The translations under genes were made by a program, and so were the position numbers. Positions 34,377-39,976 of a stretch of 39,976 nt of DNA are shown in pieces (within the stretch, counting starts at the first letter, position 1; each line of letters begins with the position of its first letter). Location: NCBI GenBank assembly GCA_910578115.1, contig CAJTPO010000043.1:1-39976 (forward strand). The letters run 5' to 3'. The notes under the pieces were generated by a model. It did not search any database. It was not told the origin of the DNA and saw nothing but the letters and a program-made list of their open reading frames with translations. This DNA is from an uncultured Lachnospiraceae bacterium. Its GTDB lineage: Bacteria > Bacillota > Clostridia > Lachnospirales > Lachnospiraceae.

Positions 34377-36743
34377 TTGAGGAGACCACTTTGTCTGTTT
34401 GGACTGGTGTATGTGGCGGCGGTCTGGATCGTGATGCTCTGCAGGCCGGATAAGGCGGCAGTCTGTGACGGTATTGACAGGGAACAGATCGTCGCCGCCG
34501 GTTATGTGGAATGGAAAGAGTACCGATCGTCCCGGGATACAAGGACGCCGGTCATACATTTATCTGATGCAGTAATTCTAAAAGAAAGTCAAATTGCAGA
34601 TCTGGAACGATTCTTATCGGATTCCGATAAAATTTCAGGATATGGATTACATGATTTTTGGAAAGAGAATAAGAACAGTTTAAGAAAAGAGGGGACGGAG
34701 GGAATCAAAGGGATTCTATGCTATATGGGGGAGGATGCACTGCCAGAAATGGGCAGTCTTGTTATGGTGCACGGGAGCTACAGGGCCTTTTTGCATGCCA
34801 CGAATCCGGGAGAATTCGATGCGGCGGATTACTATGAGATCATGGGCCGGCAGGGCAGGATCATGGAGGGCAGACTGCTTGTAAAGAGCGGTGGATATGA
34901 TGGCTTCCGGGAAATCATGTACCGGATCAGGGAGTATCTGTCTCTGCTGTTGGATGCCAGTTACAACGAAGAAGACGCTTCGGTGATGAAGGCCATGCTC
35001 CTGGGAGAAAAGGGGATGCTGGATGCAGAGATCAGGAAACTGTACCAGGCCAACGGGATCATACATATACTTGCCGTCAGCGGCCTGCATCTGTCGGTGC
35101 TCGGCATGGGCTGTCACCAGCTTTTTCGTCGGATAAGAATGCCCTATGCAGTTAACATAATACTGTGTGCCGGACTCATGTACTGTTATGGGACGATGAC
35201 CGGAATGGGCATATCCATGGTGCGTGCCTATGTTATGTTTGCCATGCGCCTTCTGGCAGGACTGCTTGGCAGAACTTTTGACCTGTTGACGGCCGTGACG
35301 GCTGCGGCATTGATTATCCTGTTGCAACGGCCGCTGTATCTTACACACAGCGGATTCCTGTTTTCTTTCGGAGCAGTCTGCGGTATCGGCATACTGCTTC
35401 CGGCAGTACAGCAGAATCTGTTTGGACAAAGCAGAGTGGAAAAGGCACTGTTGTCAGGGGCTGCTGTATCGGTATCCACGCTGCCGGTGTATCTTTGCTT
35501 TTACTATGAGTTTCCGCCTTATTCCGTGCTTTTGAATCTGGTGGTGATCCCCTGCATGACGTTGATTTTGCCGGGCGGACTGATCAGTCTGGGAGCTGCG
35601 GCATGTTATCTGCCTCTGGGAGCGGCAGCGGCATATCCGGTACATCTTTTTCTGATGTTCTATGAGAAATGCTGTCAGTTGTGTCAGCGTCTGCCGGGCC
35701 ATGCCTGGGTTACGGGCCATCCTGCACCATGGCAGATGCTGGTTTTCTTTGGGATTCTTCTGGTCATTCTGGTCGGTAACGAACGACTGCCCAAATTCCT
35801 TTTTTGGCAGGGAATTTTGTGTGCGCTGCTGGTCTTTTGTGTCAGAGTGCCGCGGGGGCTGCAGATCACCATGGTGGATGTGGGACAGGGCGACTGTATC
35901 TATCTGACCGAGAGTGGTGGATTCCATATGTTGATTGATGGCGGCAGTTCGGATAAAAGCAATGTGGCAGAGTATCAGATCCTTCCTTTTCTGAGGTATA
36001 AGGGGGTATCGCGTCTGGATGCCGTCGTGATCACACATCCGGACAGCGATCACATAAACGGCATCTGTTCCATGCTGGAGGAAGCGGTGAAGGGCGGCGG
36101 TATGACCATTGAAACACTGTATCTGCCGGATGTGGGGGAAGCCGGACGGAATGAGGGCTATCGGGAGCTGGAACACAGGGCGGCTGAGGCAGGTGTTCGG
36201 GTACGGTATATCGGATACGGGGACCGGCTGCGGCATGGTAATGTTATGTTAACCTGCCTGCATCCGGAGAAAGGATGGGAGACGGAGGATACCAACGCGT
36301 ATTCTACGGTGCTGCATCTGTCTTATGGAAATTTTACCGCACTGTTCACCGGGGATCTGGAAGGAGAAGGAGAGCGGCGGGTAGAAGAGCTTGTCAGAGT
36401 GGGAAATGATCAGACACCGGGTGGCGGGGCGTTACGCAATGGGCCGGCAGGTCTGAAGCTTAAGGATATCACCCTGCTCAAAGCGGCACATCATGGATCC
36501 AGATATTCCACGGGGGAAAGCATCTTACAGGAGCTGAATCCGAGAATCGTCCTCCTGTCTTCCGGGAGAAATAACCGGTACGGGCATCCTCATGCAGAAC
36601 TGCTGGAGCGGCTTGCGGCACAGGGCTGTATCATCTATCAGACGAAGGAGAGCGGAGCGGTGACGGTAAAGGTGAGCGCAGAAAGAGGACAGGACCGGAT
36701 GTCGGTAACCACAACTTTATCGACCGGGTGCCGGGTACCGTGA
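34377..36743 (+). CDS. comEC: ComEC/Rec2-family DNA uptake channel
   Basis: The product is 788 aa. An N-terminal DUF4131-type region is followed by the Competence membrane domain (GIIHILAVSGLHLSVLGMG is diagnostic) with about ten helices, then a C-terminal metallo-beta-lactamase-like domain (VDVGQGDCIYL, HPDSDHING, AAHHGSRYS) that would degrade the non-transported strand. ComEC passes single-stranded DNA through the membrane. The start is TTG 34377, with AGGAGG 6 nt upstream; the open frame from TTG 34359 includes that site. With comEA nearby it suggests an intact transformation channel, though pilus genes are not in the window. Confidence 0.94.
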   Translation: MRRPLCLFGLVYVAAVWIVMLCRPDKAAVCDGIDREQIVAAGYVEWKEYRSSRDTRTPVIHLSDAVILKESQIADLERFLSDSDKISGYGLHDFWKENKNSLRKEGTEGIKGILCYMGEDALPEMGSLVMVHGSYRAFLHATNPGEFDAADYYEIMGRQGRIMEGRLLVKSGGYDGFREIMYRIREYLSLLLDASYNEEDASVMKAMLLGEKGMLDAEIRKLYQANGIIHILAVSGLHLSVLGMGCHQLFRRIRMPYAVNIILCAGLMYCYGTMTGMGISMVRAYVMFAMRLLAGLLGRTFDLLTAVTAAALIILLQRPLYLTHSGFLFSFGAVCGIGILLPAVQQNLFGQSRVEKALLSGAAVSVSTLPVYLCFYYEFPPYSVLLNLVVIPCMTLILPGGLISLGAAACYLPLGAAAAYPVHLFLMFYEKCCQLCQRLPGHAWVTGHPAPWQMLVFFGILLVILVGNERLPKFLFWQGILCALLVFCVRVPRGLQITMVDVGQGDCIYLTESGGFHMLIDGGSSDKSNVAEYQILPFLRYKGVSRLDAVVITHPDSDHINGICSMLEEAVKGGGMTIETLYLPDVGEAGRNEGYRELEHRAAEAGVRVRYIGYGDRLRHGNVMLTCLHPEKGWETEDTNAYSTVLHLSYGNFTALFTGDLEGEGERRVEELVRVGNDQTPGGGALRNGPAGLKLKDITLLKAAHHGSRYSTGESILQELNPRIVLLSSGRNNRYGHPHAELLERLAAQGCIIYQTKESGAVTVKVSAERGQDRMSVTTTLSTGCRVP

Positions 36744-36827
36744 ATCATGTTCTCACGGAATGCGCAGTTCAGCTCATTCCTGACCCCTGCATAGTAACTT
36801 CGAACCTTCTGCAGACAGGGAAAAATT

Positions 36828-36867
36828 GTCAATTGGAATTGACGAAACCGCAGATGCTGTATATAAT
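36828..36867 (+). promoter_or_regulatory. Promoter of the Mn exporter with overlapping inverted repeat
   Basis: TTGACG (36839-36844), 17 bp and TATAAT (36862-36867) form a strong promoter, with the expected start a few bases before the riboswitch. GTCAATT/AATTGAC (36828-36834 and 36837-36843) is a perfect 7-bp inverted repeat overlapping the -35 and may be a repressor site. Confidence 0.75.
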
Positions 36868-36870
36868 ATT

Positions 36871-36983
36871 ACATGAATGAGGGAGTAATCGGCTCCTGCT
36901 TTTCCAGGGCAGGTGCGATATGCCAACACACTGATGACAGCGGGTTCTGTCATCTGGTATATCTTAATTGATGAGACTCATGT
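36871..36983 (+). ncRNA. yybP-ykoY-type Mn2+ riboswitch aptamer
   Basis: ACATGA (36871-36876) pairs with TCATGT (36978-36983) to close the element. Inside are GAGGGAGTAATCGGC, like the conserved GGGGAGUAG side, and TGCCAACACACTGATGACAG, like the CAACAUACUG loop of the class, plus GATGAGAC near the 3' strand. The class binds Mn2+ at the docked loops and commonly precedes Mn2+ exporter genes, including GDT1/UPF0016-family ones. The downstream terminator implies Mn2+ turns expression on by antitermination. The assignment is from remembered consensus and context. Confidence 0.82.
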
Positions 36984-37024
36984 ATGGCGTAATGATACCA
37001 TGCGTGTGTCTGATGAGAAGAGTG

Positions 37025-37058
37025 AAGGACGGATACTGTATGGTACCTGTCCTTTTTG
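37025..37058 (+). terminator. Riboswitch expression-platform terminator
   Basis: AAGGACGGATAC pairs with GTACCTGTCCTT (one G-U pair and one mismatch), followed by TTTTTGATT. It lies 42 nt after the aptamer and 80 nt before the exporter start, so it is the likely off-state terminator. Confidence 0.82.
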
Positions 37059-37137
37059 ATTGCACAGACAGATGTTATGGGAAGGGATATTTCAGGAAGC
37101 CATAGATGATACATGCAGAGAAAGGAAGGATAACGGT

Positions 37138-37839
37138 ATGGTTGTTTTTTTGACGGTGCTTGCGACGATCTTTATCGCGGAAATGGGAGATAAGACACAG
37201 CTTCTGCTTGTGGCGATGGCAGGTAAGTATAAGGTCAGACATATCCTGACGGGTACCTGGCTGGCGACGGCGGTGCTGAATCTTCTGGCAGTAGGGGTGG
37301 GAGCGGCCCTGGGTAATTATCTGGATATGAGGATCATCAAAACGCTGGCGGGATTTGCGTTTTTCTGTTTTGCGTACGGAGCCCTCAAAAATGAGGAAGA
37401 AGAGGAGGAGGAGAAGGAAATGAAGCATAATCTGGGACCGGTGATTGCCATTTTCTGTTCCTTCTTTGTCGGTGAGCTGGGGGATAAGACGCAGCTGTCC
37501 GGTATAGCGTTGGCGGCCAATTATACAAACCACAGTATGGCGAACGCCGTTTTTGTATTTCTGGGCTGTACGCTGGGGCTGATTCTGGCTGATCTGATTG
37601 GGCTGATCGTAGGCGTGGTGTTGAAGAGTAAAGTGCCTACGGGTATTTTGAATAAGATATCGTTCGGGATTTTCGTAGTCTTTGGCGTTTTGAGCGTTGC
37701 GGAAGCGGCGGGCCTGATTTTCGGTGCGGGAAGTGCGGCGGCTGTGGGCAGTTGTATCGTGGTGACGGTGGTCTTTGCGCTCCTGTGTCTGTGGGAGATT
37801 CGCCAGGCAGGAAAAGATAAGCCTTTTGGGAAAGGTTAA
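37138..37839 (+). CDS. GDT1/TMEM165-family (UPF0016) Mn2+ exporter
   Basis: The product is 233 aa with six membrane helices in two repeats. The family metal-binding motif E-x-G-D-K-T occurs twice: AEMGDKTQ (about residue 15) and GELGDKTQ (about 110). An acidic Glu-rich loop joins the halves. Characterised members export Mn2+ (and Ca2+ in eukaryotes). GGAAGGA lies 7 nt before ATG 37138; the open frame from 37060 would start inside the terminator region. The upstream yybP-ykoY element agrees with a role in Mn2+ efflux. Confidence 0.93.
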   Translation: MVVFLTVLATIFIAEMGDKTQLLLVAMAGKYKVRHILTGTWLATAVLNLLAVGVGAALGNYLDMRIIKTLAGFAFFCFAYGALKNEEEEEEEKEMKHNLGPVIAIFCSFFVGELGDKTQLSGIALAANYTNHSMANAVFVFLGCTLGLILADLIGLIVGVVLKSKVPTGILNKISFGIFVVFGVLSVAEAAGLIFGAGSAAAVGSCIVVTVVFALLCLWEIRQAGKDKPFGKG

Positions 37840-37924
37840 TAAAAAAGGATGTTATTTTTGATGATTTTTGATAAAATAGGAGTGGAAGACGGATCAGGCA
37901 GTGTGGTAAGAGAGGGAAACGGAA

Positions 37925-38908
37925 ATGATATTTAAATGTAAAAACTGTGGTGGGAATACGGTGTATGAGCCGGGCAGAGGCAGTATGTACTGTCCGCATT
38001 GTGAGAGTGCGGACAGTGAAGAGACGATACAGGGTGGTACGCTGCAGCAGTGTGTCAATTGCGGGGCGCCGCTTGAAATGCAGGAGTATACGTCGGCGGG
38101 CAGGTGCGAACATTGCGGCAGTTACATAGTCTTTAATGAGCGGGTGGAAGGTGTTTATGAGCCGCATATGCTGCTTCCATTCCGGATTAATAAGAAAGCG
38201 GCGGCTCAGGCGCTTGACCGTGAATTTTCAAGGCGGCTGTTTACCCCTGCGGACTTTCTGTCGGCAAAAAGTCTGGAAAGTATGGAAGGCATCTATGTAC
38301 CTTTCTGGATGTATGATTATAAGGCATGTTATGATTTTGCCGGGGAAGGAATCAAAGTCAGGCGATGGACATCCGGGAATACGGAGTATACCGAGACTTC
38401 CTATTATGAGGTGGTACGAAAGATGGACCTGGATTTCGATAAGGTTCCTGTGGACGCTTCCTATGCGATGGAGGATGGTGTGATGGATCTCATGGAGCCC
38501 TACGATTACAGGCAGCTGCAGGGATTCGATCCGAAATACATGTCCGGCTTTTACGGGGAAGTCTACAATCAGGATGCGGCGGAGCTGGAAGGAAGGGCAC
38601 AGATGAAATCGCGCGCTGCCTCGGAAGAATTGATGCAGGATTCTCTTAAGGCGTACAGCAGTGTCAGGACGCTTCGCAGGGATCTTCGACTGGACAATCA
38701 GGCGGTACATTATGCGTTGATGCCGGTATGGCAGTATCTGTACCGCTATAAAGGAAAAACTTACCAGTACCATGTCAATGGACAGACGGGCAAGGTGATC
38801 GGTACGACACCGGTTTCCATGGCTAAAGTGTTGAGCTACAGCGTTTCGGTGTTTGCAGTGGTGACAGCCGGATGTTACATGGCGATAAGGATATTGGAGA
38901 TTTTATAG
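37925..38908 (+). CDS. Double zinc-ribbon membrane protein of unknown function
   Basis: The product is 327 aa. Two zinc ribbons are seen at the N-terminus: Cys5/8/23/26 (CKNC, CPHC) and Cys43/46/61/64 (CVNC, CEHC). The middle part has the conserved segment MEGIYVPFWMYDY found in zinc-ribbon proteins often annotated as TFIIB-type or PriA-like; those labels are not evidence of function. One membrane helix lies near the C-terminus (about 302-322). The TAG stop falls inside the first base pairs of the dispersed hairpin repeat. Confidence 0.85.
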   Translation: MIFKCKNCGGNTVYEPGRGSMYCPHCESADSEETIQGGTLQQCVNCGAPLEMQEYTSAGRCEHCGSYIVFNERVEGVYEPHMLLPFRINKKAAAQALDREFSRRLFTPADFLSAKSLESMEGIYVPFWMYDYKACYDFAGEGIKVRRWTSGNTEYTETSYYEVVRKMDLDFDKVPVDASYAMEDGVMDLMEPYDYRQLQGFDPKYMSGFYGEVYNQDAAELEGRAQMKSRAASEELMQDSLKAYSSVRTLRRDLRLDNQAVHYALMPVWQYLYRYKGKTYQYHVNGQTGKVIGTTPVSMAKVLSYSVSVFAVVTAGCYMAIRILEIL

Positions 38909-39030
38909 TAAACTTACATCATGCTCAGCCTGCCGCCTGGCGGGCCGCATGGCCATCCATGCTGTGAAAGTCGAAGACTTTCATAGTAAACTTACATCAT
39001 GCTGTGAAAGTCAGAGACTTTCACAGTATA
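38905..39030 (+). repeat. Modular hairpin repeat, two tandem units
   Basis: A 21-bp AT-rich lead occurs at 38905-38925 and again identically at 38983-39003. Unit one then has a GC-rich block (38926-38963) with stems GCCTGCC/GGCGGGC and GCATGG/CCATGC, and a terminal hairpin CTGTGAAAGTC/GACTTTCATAG. Unit two lacks the GC block and goes directly to CTGTGAAAGTC/GACTTTCACAG (39002-39024), a perfect 11-bp stem with AGA loop. Both the lead and the GC block end in CATGCT, so the short unit could arise by deletion between them. Same family as 1-76 and 39935-39976. Confidence 0.88.
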
Positions 39031-39062
39031 CTGACAGGTTGGGCAGGAACAGGAGATTAACG

Positions 39063-39932
39063 ATGAAAGAATATTTCCGCTATTTTAAATGGATGTATAT
39101 CGTGCTGGGGGCATTGGCGCTTGTGCTCGCGGCTTTATATGTGGGACACTGGGGGATTGCCGGAATGTTCCACTATGAGAGGACGAATCAGAGCTGTACC
39201 ACGAAAGAGCGTGTATTTGATTACGGCGATGTGCTGACGGACCAGGAAGAAGAAAGTCTGCGCAGGATGATCGCCAAACGGGAGCAGCAGACGGGGTGTG
39301 ATATCGTGCTGATCACACTGCAGGAATCGCTGAAGGAGTATGCCCGGGAAATTGAACCCGGTGTGCACTATGATGAATTTGTGAGAGTCTATGCGGAGCG
39401 ATTCTATGAGGATAATCAGTTCGGATATGACCGGGCCAACGGGGACGGTATCCTGCTGGTGGATAACTGGTACCGGGAAGATGACGGCCGTATCTATACA
39501 TGGTTGTGTACGACCGGGAGAGTGAAGGACAAATATTCGGATGCGGCGGTAGATCATATCCTGGATAATGTTTACCGGTATGTGGAGAGAAACCCTTACC
39601 GCGCCTATAAGACTTATATCAATGATTTCTATCATGATATGCTGGGCATACAGGTGTTTTCCATATATGTGCCGGGCAGTGTCCCGTGGATCGTGGGATT
39701 GGCAGCGGCGGTTATTTTCGTGATCTGCAACAGAAAATCAAAGAAAGGAGATAAGACGACTACGGCAGTCACCTATGTGGCCGGTATGGAACCTGATTTT
39801 CGGGTGAAGGAGGACAGATTCCTGCGCAAGTCCGTTGTGACGCGTAAGATCCAGACGAGCAGCGGCAGTGGCGGCGGACGCAGCGGTGGTGGAGGCGGCA
39901 GGAGCCATGGAGGCGGCGGTCACAGCCGATAG
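39063..39932 (+). CDS. TPM-domain membrane protein (YgcG-like)
   Basis: The product is 289 aa. A membrane helix at about residues 8-28 precedes a TPM (TLP18.3/Psb32/MOLO-1) domain (VFDYGDVLTDQEEESLRRMI, TGCDIVLITL, DGILLVDNWYREDDGRIYTW). A second helix follows (about 207-224), then a basic cytoplasmic region and a Gly/Ser/His-rich tail typical of YgcG-like proteins. The domain faces outward; its role in bacteria is unclear. AGGAG is 7 nt before ATG 39063. The frame is open back to 38949, but that part is the hairpin repeat. Confidence 0.87.
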   Translation: MKEYFRYFKWMYIVLGALALVLAALYVGHWGIAGMFHYERTNQSCTTKERVFDYGDVLTDQEEESLRRMIAKREQQTGCDIVLITLQESLKEYAREIEPGVHYDEFVRVYAERFYEDNQFGYDRANGDGILLVDNWYREDDGRIYTWLCTTGRVKDKYSDAAVDHILDNVYRYVERNPYRAYKTYINDFYHDMLGIQVFSIYVPGSVPWIVGLAAAVIFVICNRKSKKGDKTTTAVTYVAGMEPDFRVKEDRFLRKSVVTRKIQTSSGSGGGRSGGGGGRSHGGGGHSR

Positions 39933-39934
39933 TT

Positions 39935-39976
39935 ATAGTAAATTCCATCATGCTCAGCCTGCCGCCTGGCGGGCCG
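39935..39976 (+). repeat. Modular hairpin repeat, cut by window end
   Basis: Begins ATAGTAAA two bases after the TPM gene stop and continues through CATCATGCT and the GC-rich block (CAGCCTGCCGCCTGGCGGG) before the window ends. It matches the copies at 38905 and 1-76. Confidence 0.85.

Noticed and set aside
37925..38908. PriA helicase or TFIIB-type transcription factor
   Set aside because: Only the zinc ribbons are shared; there are no helicase motifs and there is a C-terminal membrane helix.
38905..39030. CRISPR array
   Set aside because: Repeat units are hairpin modules of different length with no unique spacers, and no cas genes are present.
38949..39062. N-terminal extension of the TPM-domain protein from an upstream ATG
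   Set aside because: The extension is translated hairpin repeat; ATG 39063 has a proper ribosome binding site directly before a membrane helix.

Overview
The window looks like chromosome of an endospore-forming, Gram-positive, low-to-moderate GC member of the Clostridia, most likely Lachnospiraceae. This is inferred from spoVAA-AB-AC, a GerMN lipoprotein, a NiaR repressor, a Tet(M)-like GTPase paired with a Rae1-type NYN nuclease, strong AGGAGG ribosome binding sites, several TTG/GTG starts and a clostridial-style arg cluster. No rRNA, tRNA, CRISPR array, transposase or prophage gene was seen.

Region 1 (70-12131) is an accessory catabolic unit. A LacI-family regulator is divergent from a promoter bracketed by two matching operators. 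Downstream on the + strand are a dipeptide-type ABC importer (lipoprotein, two permeases, two ATPases), a CocE/NonD-family serine hydrolase, an AtuA-family (DUF1446) protein with its separate ferredoxin-fold partner, and a family III CoA-transferase. A reasonable inference is that an imported ester or amide is hydrolysed and the released acid handled as a CoA thioester. The lipoprotein gene is out of frame at a run of nine G just after its signal peptide.

Region 2 (12137-18021) holds terminators, a cold-shock protein, NiaR, a membrane-anchored degenerate LytM protein, a YerC/TrpR-like regulator, and spoVAA-AB-AC behind an excellent forespore (sigma-G/F type) promoter. spoVAD and spoVAE do not follow. 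In their place are a 49-codon ORF and a gene remnant, then an unrecognised lipoprotein.

Region 3 (18098-21057) encodes a Tet(M)/EF-G-like GTPase and a Rae1-like NYN ribonuclease. They appear to be halves of one fused ribosome-acting protein, now in different frames with a 4-nt ATGA overlap.

Region 4 (21111-28052) is arginine biosynthesis: argC behind a promoter covered by two ARG boxes, then a dCMP deaminase, a GNAT acetyltransferase and a coiled-coil protein, then argJ, argB and argD. A 300-nt gap between argJ and argB can form mutually exclusive RNA pairings.

Region 5 (28089-36743) has an orphan solute-binding protein, a short DMT-type transporter, a lipoprotein form of ComEA, an OmpR-type two-component pair, a GerMN lipoprotein and ComEC.

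Region 6 (36828-39976) has a yybP-ykoY-type Mn2+ riboswitch and terminator ahead of a GDT1-family Mn2+ exporter, then a zinc-ribbon membrane protein and a TPM-domain protein. A modular hairpin repeat occurs at three sites, 1-76, 38905-39030 and 39935 to the window end, each at or within a few bases of the stop codon of the preceding gene.
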